Notes under the pieces: model-generated
What the model saw: only the letters and a program-made list of their open reading frames with translations
Databases searched by the model: none
What the model was told of the DNA's origin: nothing
Program-made: the position numbers and the translations under genes
NCBI GenBank assembly: GCA_021464245.1
Contig: JADCRB010000111.1
Span: 1 to 64,000, forward strand
Reading direction: 5' to 3'
Source: Carallia brachiata
Lineage: Eukaryota; Streptophyta; Magnoliopsida; Malpighiales; Rhizophoraceae
Length of the DNA stretch: 64,000 nucleotides
Shown: positions 24,311 through 36,481 of the stretch, in pieces
Position numbering within the stretch: position 1 is the stretch's first letter
Layout of the letters: each line of letters opens with the position of its first letter

Positions 24311-27300
24311 ATTGATTTTTATTATAAATTTACTGAAGTGCAGTATATGTTGCTGTAGGCAATTTTATCCAGATAAAGTAGAACTATCAGAACCTCGGTT
24401 TTATATACTTCTAACTTCAGTTTAGTTTCTTCTCTTGTGAGACAGATTTGCCAATGACTTAAGTTTAGTTAAGTAATGATATTGAAACCAAATCAGTTAT
24501 AGGCTTTTGCCGATGTGTACTCCTGTCTTGTGTAGGTGTGTTCGACACTTTCATGTCAAATTCTATGTATAGAATTAATTAATATTAATCCAACATTTTC
24601 CTTCGATTAAAAAAAAGTAATGGTTTAATATAAGCCTATTTCAATTTTTTTAATAAAGAGAAGCCGAAAGATAAAAAATAATAACAAAATCACTATAATT
24701 CAAATTTAAAATTAAAAAGTCACAACGGGGTGTTAGAAATTCGCGACATCCTATTTAAATTTTAAGTCGATAATGGTTCTACATCCCGGAAGCTACGTGC
24801 GCTGTAAATTGTGAAAATTGCCATTACGCTTACAATTACATGCTCGCAAGCTCCATCAACATATGATTGGCTACTTATCAAACAATAAAAAATAAAAAAC
24901 GCCAGATGATTCTCTTTCTTAGGCTTCAATTTCCAGAGGAAAGCATAAGACTGACAGACTGTTGTTGGAAATATCAATTATTTATTTCCCCAATAATTGG
25001 TCAAGTATTTTACTATTTTTTTTTTACAACAAATTTGGCAAAAGGTTTGGGTTGTTCTAGTCTCGGTAATCAAGATTCGGATTCCTGAAAAATTAGAAGG
25101 TGAAACAATTCTCACCAATTCACCTGCAACACTGGATCCTATTCAATTGTAAATTAGCGAGCGGTAAGTTTATGACAAAAAAGGGTGAAAGAAATAATAT
25201 GAAAATTATGTATATAGTGAGATGAATTTTTTTCATTCTCTATTTATAGTGAATGCGTATGTTAATATTTTTAAGTTGGGTCAGCCTGTTCAAGATAAAC
25301 TTATCCCACTATTTTAAAGGGAAGTTGGAAAAACAGTTCCTTCAAAAAATATATATATATATACAATTGCCTGTAAATTTTTTTCAGGAGGTCTATAATA
25401 AGGAAGGATAACCATGTTCTTACTCTTATTATCTTACATTACAATTTCTCTTAAAAAAGTTACACATCCCAACTAAGGATTTTCAATTTTAATATGTATA
25501 TAGGTAATATATAGTCCATTTGAGAGACTCATTACTTAATGAAGCTGTTTCCTTTGATCATTAATTAATTACTCATCACTTTCACCTAATGTTTTTTTGA
25601 CATCAATTTCACCTAATCTTTATTAGGACTAAAGAGCAATTTATGAATATGAAAGCTGTCAACAATGACAGAAAAATCCAATCATGAGTCGAGACTCCAG
25701 GTTCATTGCTTGATTCCACTAGTTTTTTTTTTTTTTTTTGAGTCGCACTAATTTACCAATGATCAGATTCAATTTGAATAGCATTTTTATATGAACATCA
25801 ATACATGTCTCGATTTTTAATATCTTAAATATAATAAAATTGATAATTTTTAAAATAAAAATTAAAAATTATTATGCTTTTATAATTGTTATCAATTTTA
25901 TTATAAAAATTACTAATTTTATTTCATTTAGAATACCACACACAAATATTTTTTTTTTCGGTATTTGGTGGACTCATCGTTCTGAAATTTGCCTCATAGA
26001 ATCGAAGCATTGTCCACTACATTTTTTACACGGGAAAAAGAAAAACTCAATGGGGAATTAGAAAAGACTTTGGGTGTTGATGGGGTCTACATACTCTGTT
26101 ATGTGACATTAGTCCAATTAAACCCCACGCAGGGCCATGTGCTCAATCATTTCATTCCCCTTATTAAGATCCCAAAGATAACGCCAAAAAGGGAAGTACG
26201 ATTTTGGGCTGGAAATTTTTGATTTGTTGCGGAGAGGTGCCCTTGCGGCATAAAAGTCGCTGCTATAATCGTTCAATTGAAAAGATAGTATGTTAATGGT
26301 ACCAATTGCTACAAGCCATTCCCTCGTTTCTCTTCTTTTAGTCAATTTGCAGGCCTCAAATGGATGAAACATGAAATGGGTCAAAATTATTTTTGCATGC
26401 CTCGGTTGTTAAGGACATATGAATTAATGCACATTTTCTTATAACTATAGGTCTAGCCTATAGTAACTGAAATTGCCCATATATATAAACTAGCAAGTAT
26501 ATCCTATGAAAAATGAATAATTTGGCAAAAAAAATGAATCCTCTCACAATTCTAAGGATGGATCACATTCTTGGTGCCAAGTACTTGAAAGCATACCAGA
26601 CACCAGACGCGTATCTAGAGAAAAGTCGAGTCAAAGTGCAGGATAACCATAGAAAGAGATCCAAGCCTTTCATTGATTTATCTGACATCATAAAAGGACG
26701 GACCCCAATGAATTTACCATCACCATTCAAGCAAAGCTGTAATGTGGGCCTTTCGATCCCGGCCTTCCAACTATGGGGCCCATGATAAGAGTGATGAGGT
26801 GATGCATGGGATGTAACTATGTACGGTGAAAATTCTAGTTTGAAACTCTCGGTTCTGATTAATTCGAAGTCAAACAAAAGAGGATCCACAAGGTGAAAAT
26901 TCCTATGATTAATTATCAACATAATGACCCTCCTAATTGATGCCAATTACCAAAGTTAGTCACATGATTGTTTAAAGACCCACAAATGGAGTAGGCTGTA
27001 ATTGCATCAACAACATACTGCTGAAGCGGTGGCAAGTACCTTTAACTTTCTACATTATTTTATGGGTAAAGGAAAGATCAAGTAAAAAAGTTGTGGAGGC
27101 AGTAAATCACATCACTAATTACATCACTAACAACAGTGATTGTCGGCAAACCCCTTTGTTACTAGTTTTATAAAAAAATTTACTGAACCCTACAACGTCA
27201 CCAACTGCACTTTCTTAGCACACTGCTTCTTAACCGTAAACATAGAAAATCATCGAGCTCCTTTTGTTCTAACTGCAAGATTTAATAAAAGGCCCGGACT

Positions 27301-28239
27301 TTCATATTTTATAATTTATACATTAGACCCTGTGAATGTGTCAGCTGCAGCACGGACGAATCTAAGTCTTTAAAACTTTTCGACTGATTGTGATTAAAGA
27401 CTCACAGATTCACCTTTTTCCACAAAAACGAAACAAATTTGGTACAAAAACGTTGAATCTTCTGCAATTTGCGATGACAAGCGCACAATGCTCCTTATAG
27501 TTTTTACAAGGAATATGCGATTATCGATAAAAATAAATAACATATTTGATAGGATTTCTTATATAAGATTAAAATAAAATTAAAATGATATATACTGTTC
27601 GATTATTAAAATTAAAAAAAAATATATATTATTAAATATTATTAAATGAATTATATGACTATTTAACATTATTTAAAATTAAATTATATAGTATAACTCT
27701 AAAAAGAAAATGAAAATTAGCAAATTGCCATGTTAAATAAGATTAGGATCATAATTAATTGTTTTCTTTTGTTTCAAAGTCCAAACTTCTACAAAGTGCA
27801 TACATACATCAATTATTCGTATAGAAGTACTTCCAAAAAAAAAAAAAAAAATCAAGCCACAATGGTAGGTCTGATCAGATTCAAAATCATTGTATTAGGC
27901 CATGGTCTCGATTAATCCAAGCCTAGTAAAAATATGAGTATTGGGCTAGACCATCTTTAGCGTAAACTCACTAATAATTTTGTGGCTAGCTAGTTAGGCT
28001 GTAAGCTCTCAAACTATAAATGAGTATACTTACAAGCACTTTAGTGTCACTAGACATTTGTTTTTCTTTCCCACATTTTAGCTTGGCAGGGAAAAAATGG
28101 TGAGAAAAGAAAGGGTAAGCAAAGATAATATCGCAGGAGCAAAAATGCACAGGAAAGGAAATGTGGAGAAAGAAAGGTTTGAGGATTTTTTTTTTTTTTT
28201 TGGTTGGGCAGTACCTCCGAATCATAGTTTTTCTGAGAT
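24311..28239. other. Gene-free AT-rich sequence
   Basis: Several frames of 70-127 codons occur (for example around 26,513-26,946 on both strands), but none shows a domain, signal peptide or splice context. Opposite-strand frames overlap, as expected by chance. Homopolymers lie at 25,722-25,739, 27,835-27,850 and 28,186-28,200. Confidence 0.45.
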
Positions 28240-28660
28240 AGTAGGGGTGATCATTGGACCGGCTTAATCTAGTTTCTGGTTAGAACTGGGTCTAACCACA
28301 AACGAGAATTGGCATGAATTATTTAACTAGTTTCGGTTCTGAATCGTAATCAGTTAGTGGAGCTAACAAATTATGTTTTAAGAGATTCATAACCAGCCAA
28401 CCGAGGGTTCAGCTAACAAATGAAAAATAAAATTGATGGCCATTTAAAATTTTAAAATCTTATTTTTTTTTTAAAAAAATGTCAAATGGATAAAACGAGA
28501 TCAAGCTGAAACAAAATTAGACCAAATCGAATCAGAATCAGGTCATAACATGTCCAGAATTAGAACCACAAGTTAACCAAACCACTTAGTGCCTCACTAA
28601 AAACTGAAACCACCGAACCAAAATCGACCCATAGCCGAATCGCAGCCATGCCTATAAAAA
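28240..28660. mobile_element. Fold-back/MITE-like 'AACCGAACC' element
   Basis: It begins 'taggggtgatcattggaccgg' and ends 'cgaatcgcagccatgccta'. Both halves are built from 'ggttcggtt/aaccgaacc'-type words in inverted orientation, around an AT-rich centre near 28,430-28,490. This composition is typical of plant hAT-type MITEs. Exact ends and target duplication are not certain. Confidence 0.4.
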
Positions 28661-29514
28661 GGAAAGACAAAAAGAAACACAGCAAATTATCTCGCCTAAT
28701 TAAGGAAGAGCAAAATTGTTATCCTTTCTTTCTAGTTGGTAATTTTTATGGAAAGTCAAAAAACAATGCGCATTTCATAGAGTGAAAAAACATAGATTTG
28801 GTAATTTTATTTACATTTTTCCTTTTTATTCAAATCTTCCACTTTACATTTTTTATTTATTAAAAAATTTATTAAGTAACGATTTATATAATAAAATAAC
28901 TTCCCCGTTTTATAAATCTCATATTACTTTTCTCAGAAAAAAACTTTGGGACATTTGTCATACAATCATAGGGGTGCGAATGTCATCGTTTCTCTAGTTG
29001 TCCGTTTTGCGGCACGCATCATGTATCCAATAATTATAGATTTGGACATTTTGCGTTCTAATTATATCAGACAACTAAACAGTCACCGCCTTCTTAATTT
29101 ATTTTAGATGACTGACTAATGGTAATACCAACCTTAAAGAGAAAATTAAAAGCCTGCTTAAAAGGGTGGGGTGTCGCCGGGCCCACAAACAACCTGACGG
29201 TGTGATGTGATCAATGAACTGTGAAGATTTGTGTCCTTAACGGTTTTTTCTATGATTGAAACAGCAGAAGCCTTTGCATGTTTCGGTTTAACCCCGAATC
29301 CCTCCCATCCTTTTCTTTTTTCACTTACATCATGTAAATAATATTTTATATAATATAAAAAATATATAGTAAATAATAAATATTAATATAAAATTTGTTT
29401 ATATCTTATAAAATATTTTTTACATACTGTAAAAATATTTATGAATGAGTCTTGATTTTTTGGCACATTTTGCAATTAGTGTGTCGTGGGCACAACAAAT
29501 TAGTCAACCAGCCG
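28661..29514. other. Intergenic, no gene recognised
   Basis: AT-rich sequence with short frames only. Nothing could be assigned. Confidence 0.45.
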
Positions 29515-30006
29515 TTAGGGGTGTTTAAAAAAATCAAAAATTTTAGTTAATTAAGAAAATAGAATTGGACCAAACAGAATCTTTAATTTTTAATATTAAA
29601 AAATCGTAATTAATCGAACCGAACTGAAATACTATTATATATATATACTTATAATAGGAAAAATATTACTAATATAACTATTAATAACTAATAAATGTTA
29701 ATAAAATATTATTGTATCTTAAATAATCACTTATTTATCTTATATATACAATGATGATTATAATTTTTTAAAAAATATATGTATATCCAAAATATTTTTT
29801 TTTACATTTGTATTATAATTTTAAATTTTTATTATTACATTCAGTTAACCGAATAGTTAACTGAAATCGAATCAAAATTTTCAGTTAATTAAATTTCAGT
29901 TAATCAAATTTTTAATTCAAAAATAATTTATAATTTTTCATAATCAAAAATTTTAATTTATAAATAATTATAATAATTTAATTCACTTAATTAAATTGTC
30001 AATACC
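29515..30006. mobile_element. AT-rich MITE-like element with 'GTTAACTGAAA' repeats
   Basis: It begins 'taggggtgtttaaaaaaatc' and ends near 'ttgtcaatacct'. The left part has 'aatcgaaccgaactgaaa'. The right part has repeated 'cagttaattaaatttcagtt' words that can pair with the left half. This resembles the 'GGGGTGTTNAAAAACCG' class of plant MITEs. Non-coding. Confidence 0.4.
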
Positions 30007-32849
30007 TGTTAACTGTAAATCCGACGTTCACATTTTGTCCGTACTTTTACGGCCACCCTCAATCCCCCTTCGCCGTCATTAGGTTGTTGGTGCTCATGAC
30101 CTCGCTTGCTAGACCTTGACGACTTTGTGGTCAGCTGCAAGTCGCCATAGAATATTTTTTCTTCTTTTTACTTTTGTAATGACGGTGCTGCCGGTTAATT
30201 TTAGGCATATTCTTTTAGTGGAAAACATACGTGACTATGCTTCAAATGACGTGCGGTAAGTACACAGTGATATAAATTGTTGAATTATAAAAAATATATT
30301 AAATTAAAAAAAAGATAAATTGTAAGATAACATTAAATTAATTGCGTACTCACTACGTGCCTACCCATGCGTGTCTGTATAATGGACCTCTTCTTTTAGT
30401 ATAGCAAACGTAAGATGTATCCAACCTAATTGGAGAGAGATTAGTAATTTTTTCTGTGCAAAATAAAGTTTTTTTTTTTTTATAAACTTAAAGTAGAGAT
30501 CCAGTGTAATCAACAATATGATCAGCATAATTTTTTTTAAAGAAATTGTGGAGTATTGCCAATATTTTTCCATCCTGTACACAAAAAGTAATAATAAGGA
30601 GGCTATTGCATCCAAATTGTGTTTAGGTGGAGATTTGCACATAGTGAAATATTTAGTAATATTTTTTAAGTGAAATTAAAATAAAATTAAAATAATATTA
30701 ATCATTTGATAATTAAAATTAAAAATAAAAAATAATTATTTTATTAAATAAATTATATAATTATTTTAAAATTATTTAAAATTCAGTCATACAGTAAAAC
30801 TTTTGCAGAAGGTAACCATTGATGATAATGTACGCCCAATGTGAAGACGCTGACAGTTTATTTTTGTATTATTTTTCTTCTCAAATTGTGACCAGAAACA
30901 CAAGGGCGCATTGCTGTCCACGTGATAATGATAGCGATGGCCTAATTCATGTTCCTGACGTCTGGTTGAGTCACCGTCTCTCAAATCATTGGGGATGCAT
31001 GAGGAATAGATAATATATACTGAAGATTGGCATTCAAAAGTGGTTCTGACTGTCTGTTGGGCTCTCTGTGACACAAATTAATTTTTATTACATTAATAAA
31101 ATATAAAAATTTGGTGTAAATTAAGTTTATAAAAATATAAATCACGCAAAGTGTTCGTATTTTATTCAGGTAAATTGTTTCAAAATAAACATGTAGAAAA
31201 TCCAAGTTCTCATAAGCTGTTACAAGATGCCTGAAAACTTCATGTTTACCTAGAAATTTTAGATATAATTTTTTTAAACAATAAACAAGATGTTAGTAAG
31301 TATATTGGTTATGACACTTGTAGGTCGATGTCGATTTTTGAATTGTTGACGTCTGTAACATCTTTATAAGAAAGACCTATCATATAAGCATTGCTGAATT
31401 CAAATAAATTTTCTTCACACTTGATATTAGTATTAATAAGTCTGAAACTCAACACTGTGACTCAACATAAATCTCCATTTGATCGGAAGCAAACAACAGT
31501 GAAAATATTCGAATTCGAACCAATGCGGGAGAAAGTGCATCAAATCACCGTCAACCTACTGTTTTAGATAGTTAAATTTTAGACATTATAAGTCATATCA
31601 AGTATCATATTTCATATAATTTTGAAGAATCTTTAATCTATACTTTTCCAAAGGAGAAAGACAGCCAGTTGGCGAGAAAGTTCAACTATCATTTTTGGGA
31701 TAATGGGATTAGACGTTATGCTATGTCCTCATTAAATTCGTTAATAATTTCCTAGGTCCTATTGGCCAAACCTTTCTATGCAGCTTGGAACTTGACTTTA
31801 AAACGGCCCCATAATTTTCCTTTCGGAGGCACACCACCACGCTCTTTGCGGAGAACCTAAAAGGCCTCTTGCATTGATAGAGCGTCTATTCAAGATGAAC
31901 ACTTAATGTATCCCACTAAATTATTAGGCCCATTGACATTAGAAGCAACATAAGCACATGCGTCTGCCTTTTGTACTCTTATTAAACCTTCAATGAACTT
32001 GTTTTAGCTTTAATCATGTCCATGGAGGGAGAAAAAAAAAATCTCGGGGTGGTCTTCAATAAGTGAGCATGCTTACCTCATCTTCGTAGTTACTCAATGG
32101 CCACAACGATTAACCTGTTGTAAAGTTCACGAGGCTAGCTTTTAATCTCTTCGTCTGGATTAGTCCAATATTTTCTAGAGTGAATTCGACAGAAGAGTCA
32201 ACTCGGCTAGGCCGACTTTGTAGCGAGGCTTTGGCCTCATTTGGATGGTGGCAGTTTGTTCCCATGCCCGCTTGCCTGCATATTTGTAAGATTTCCCGAA
32301 AATATAAATCTAAGTATTTGTATTTTGTGCAGTATCTTTTGATTTTTTTTTTTAACAGTTAACTGACTAATCGTTAATTATTTCTTATACCAAAAGGTAG
32401 AAATTGACAAAAGAAATTTAAAGAAAACTAAGAGGACAAAATTATAATGGGGTTTTAACTTTAATGAGAAAGAAGACAGAATTGCATTCATTAAGTAACA
32501 TTAGAGCCTTAAGCAGCTTAAATCTATATTATTAAAATGCTCTAATGCTTGGTTTGTTCCCCTCGACTCGGAATAATGACAGCTCACCTTATGCGTCTAG
32601 TTGGGAATGATCGAGGGTCAACGTTTAAAAAAATTAACATCATTGAACCTAATTAAGAATATAATTAGTGCTAATTGAACCATAATCAATAACATTCTCG
32701 TTCTAGATGGGGAAATTGATTTGAGTCTAATCAAACCAATCGTTTCTATATAGTACGTGTCAAGTTCATATTAAATGTGACTAAAACAGAATGTCTAATC
32801 TAATCTAATAATACTAACATATTTAAAGCCGACTAATTTAGTTTGTCAT
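30007..32849. other. Intergenic, left of the P450 cluster
   Basis: No gene recognised. Short frames near 30,361-31,205 and 32,180-32,362 have no domain content. The segment ends exactly where unit 1 of the segmental duplication begins. Confidence 0.45.
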
Positions 32850-33866
32850 TAATTAATCAGTCAGAAAATGAACTTTTTTGAAATTTAATCTTATGGATAC
32901 CAATAGTTTCACGTATGAAGTATCTTAACCGTGCAAAGCACAAAGTGTTGACAAGAAAAATGTGACCCCAAGTGCCAAGGGGACCCCGTGGATTTATTGA
33001 AATAATGGGATTTCAATTTCTGACAGTGTTTTTCCCGTTCCTTGGATTTCTGATGATTATGTTCCAGACTGGATCTTAAGGGGGCCGGTGGGTCACGACG
33101 GATTCAAGTTAAAGGACTTGCGTCCACGCAACTGTTCAGTCCATTTAATGCATTTACTGGGCCGTCTTTGAACTCCCAAAGTTTGTTAATTGAATACCGG
33201 CAATGCAAGTTCGTAATCGGCCCAGATCTCTTTTTAATGGGCTTCTGATTCTGACTAGCCCGATTCATTAAGGATTTAACCCAACTAACATTGCCTTTGA
33301 CTTTGTTCTTAAAAAAAAATAAAAGATATTAAATATTAGTTTAAGTGACTACCGACTTTACTAATTAAAGATATAATTGTGAGATTGAATTTCATCACAT
33401 TCTTCCTTCTCTCAGTTTTACCCTCCCCCAAGACCAAAAAAACAAAAAGAAGAATTAAGATAGCGAAGGGCCTCCTTATGGCAAAAAAAAAAAAAAAAAA
33501 GAAAGAAGAAGTAGATTGTATTGTAATTTTCTCGGTGTTTTTTTGTTTTTCAGGGGTTCATGCCGAATGCGATATTGTATATTTTTATTTGACATTTGCT
33601 TGGTCGTTTCCGTTGGTGTATTCTGAGTGACTTTTTGCCGCTCCTTTTGTTTAAATTTCAAACGGCAAGGCCAGCGGGCTCGGATCGAGATGGACTGTAT
33701 TTTGGAATATTTCGTGTAATAACATAGAAAAAAATACAAAAGGGCAAGCACAAACAATACATGATATTATTTATTTGCCTGCATCTCCATATGCGAATTT
33801 GCAACATTATGAGGAAATTAAACCTTATTTGATAACAGGAATTTTTGTCTGAACAGGCTGTGCGTT

Positions 33867-36334
33867 TTATGGGCGCAAAGGCTTGACAATGACAGGGAGG
33901 CCAAATTGCGGTTGCAAAGTAAGGTTGTTTATGGGTGCGTGTTTGTATTCTGAAGACAGGGAAAATGAGAACCTTTGAAGGATCAGGACAATGGCTGTTT
34001 TGACTTCCAGCATTGCAAAGTTTTGGCCAATGCAATTTCTCGGACCCATCCCGAAGCCGAGAAAGGCGTTGGGGTGTTTTGCAGCTTTAGAAATCCCGTT
34101 CGCGAACCTTAGTGGCTTGAATTCGTTTGCATCCTCTCCCCAGTATTCCTTGCTTCTGTGGATCTTCAGGATTGGGATTGCTACATATGTGTTTTTTGGG
34201 ATCATCAAGTTCCCTAATTTTATGTCTTCTGATACTTGCCGATTCAGCTCGATTGCCGGGCAATAAAGTCTCAAAACCTCTTGCAGAACCATGTTTAACT
34301 ATAGAGATGCAGCACATTTAGTACTTGACAATTTGAATAATCACACAAGTAAAGCAGGAAATATATATTCTCTTACCAATTTCAGCTTGGACAACATGTC
34401 TGCATCAGGAATTGCCATCCTGCATTCTGTCAGCACCTCTTCTCTGAGTCTTGCTTGCCAATCTTGATGTAAGCTCAACAGGAAAACTGTCCAAGTTAGC
34501 AAACTGGCAGTGGTCTCATGCCCGGCGAAAAAGAATGATTTGCATTCCTCCATGATCTCATCCATGTTCAACTTGGGAATTGCATTGCCTTCAACATTCT
34601 CCGAGGCTCCCATTATCAGTCCAAGTAAATCATCTCCATTCGTACACTGGGATTTCATTCTGCTTGCTATGATGCGCTTAATTGTACTCTTCACTTTTCT
34701 CTCCAGTTTCCATGCTTGAATATTTGATGGAGTGGGGAGATACCTAGCGTCAATTGCATGGGAAAGAACATAAGATATTAAGAAAAAGGGAAACAACTTA
34801 AGCATTAACGAGAGTGATTAAAATTAAGATATTTACTGGCTGCCCGGGATAAAGACACTGATACTTGCAGTTGCAGCAATCTTTCCAAGCTCATCTTGAG
34901 CTTTGAAAGCCTCTCCCCCTTGGCCATAGCTACTGCCAAAGGCAGTGTGGGCGATTATGTCTGCACTAAGCTTTTGAAATTCTCTGCTCATGTCTAGTTT
35001 CGCACATTGGTCTTTTGGGTTGATGGATTGATTCCATTCATCAAGCATGGCCGTAGTACAAGCGGCCATTTGCTTCACCATTTTCTGTTAGACCTCACAA
35101 GCCACGAATGAGAAACCGCAATCCAAAGAAGAAGACAGATATTTACTGATCTGATAAGAATAATGCTACCATGACATGATCTGACAAGAATAATGCTACC
35201 ATAACAATAGGAGTACGAATTTAGGCATTTGGTACCGTGTAGAAAAATTCAGTAGTTGAGACCTTAGACTTTGAAATTAGATGTCTCGTTTGAAGCCAAT
35301 AGATGAGACGTTAAAAGATGTTAGAAGAAAAAATACATTTGACTTTTTTCCAGACACTATGAAGTCTCGTGTACTGTAAATGCCCTTTTAGATGAGATGT
35401 TAGAAAATTTATGGGATGGGAAGAGCTCCACAGACCCCACTAGCTAGTTGGACAACCTAACAAGACTCGATGAAGCAACTCAAACATCCTCATCCGCTGC
35501 TAACTCCCGCATAATTAAGGAGGCTAACTCTCACAACTCTCCCACATTCTTCAAAAACCAGTCAGCGGTCGAATCTTATCGAATTGTCCCACCAAATCAG
35601 CAAGCAAAGGTGGCAGGATTATCCCCACAAGTAAATGATTAGCTTATGCGAGCATGTGGCTCCCAATCGAAAGAAGAAATTAATGCACAATATTGCTTTT
35701 ATGCTGTCAAACATAAAGGATAACGAGTTTGAGACCTTGAGCTTGTCCACGGAAAAGGCAGGATTGATTATTCTTCTGTGCCTAACCCATTCTGGTCCAT
35801 TGCTAACTATTACTAGTCCTTTTCCCGTCAGTGCTCTCACCAGAGGCCTTGGCTTGATCTTGTCGTAGAACCCGAACTTGCTTGATAACACTTGTTTGAC
35901 AAGCTCAGGATCTGTTATTGCAATCCTTGGACTTGTCCCATACCAGAAAACAACTGGCTCACCTGTTAAAATGAAGGAAAAAAAAAAAAAAGGCAGAAAT
36001 CAAAGACAAGTCAAAATTTGATTAGGCTTTAATAATTCTTCTTCTTTAGGTACTCACCGTATAGAGGGCACCACTTGTGGTAGTGAGGCAAAACTCTCTG
36101 AGTGAGATCATTGGAATTGGTGTCCAAAACCATTTCACTGGCTTCCATCTTCAGCCTTTTCATTTCTAGCAGAGACCCGACGAGGACAGAGTAGGGTGGC
36201 CCGCGAATTCCCTGTTTCCGAAAGCTTTCAGCCAACGCATATGGCCTCCACAGGACTGCCCTGCATGCTTCCCAGATCCTTGAGATTGAAACGAGGATTG
36301 CCACGGCTGTTATCAAGATGCCAAGATAATCCAT
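33867..36334 (-). CDS. CYP709B: Cytochrome P450, CYP709B-type (A, unit 1), intact
   Basis: ER-anchored haem monooxygenase of the CYP72 clan. Arabidopsis CYP709B members are linked to fatty-acid or hormone-related oxidation, and CYP709B3 to ABA/salt response; the substrate here is unknown. Exons: 36,058-36,334, 35,736-35,962, 34,837-35,084, 34,377-34,743, 33,867-34,298, giving 516 aa, normal for the family. All introns are GT-AG (95, 651, 93, 78 bp). Seen: an N-terminal membrane anchor (residues 1-20), GIRGPPYS hinge, I-helix AGHETT (324-329), K-helix ExxR EVLR (380-383), PLRF (435-438) and haem loop [10 protein letters not shown] with Cys462. The start ATG at 36,334 lies about 60 bp after a TATA box. 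It is almost identical to the unit-2 copy; I saw about six residue changes (for example T/A in the anchor, SKEYWG/SEEYWG). Confidence 0.95.
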
Positions 36335-36395
36335 GCTTTCAAACCCAATGAGAATTGAGTAAGTTTTCGTTGGTTGTTTTGGCCGCTAGACTTGG

Positions 36396-36402
36396 TTATA
36401 TA
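36396..36402 (-). promoter_or_regulatory. TATA box of P450-A, unit 1
   Basis: TATATAA on the minus strand, 62-68 bp upstream of the ATG at 36,334. A start site about 30 bp downstream would give a leader of roughly 35 nt. The same sequence is present at the unit-2 copy. Confidence 0.7.
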
Positions 36403-36415
36403 CAAAGGACTTCAA

Positions 36416-36481
36416 CTTCAAGCGTGAGAGCATCATCAAGGCAATTATCTTCAATCGTGAGAGCATCATCAAGGCAATTAT
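36416..36481. repeat. 33-bp direct duplication in the P450-A promoter
   Basis: Two head-to-tail 33-bp copies (36,416-36,448 and 36,449-36,481) differ by one base. They begin 14 bp upstream of the TATA box. The unit-2 copy has the same pair at 49,304-49,369, so the duplication predates the segmental event. Confidence 0.9.

Noticed and set aside
26513..26946. Overlapping plus (90 codons) and minus (127 codons) open frames
   Set aside because: No recognised motif, no splice context, no promoter cues; opposite-strand overlap fits chance.
35448..35642. 64-codon plus-strand frame inside intron 2 of P450-A (also at 48,337)
   Set aside because: It lies within an intron on the opposite strand, has no recognised domain and is conserved only because the whole block was duplicated.
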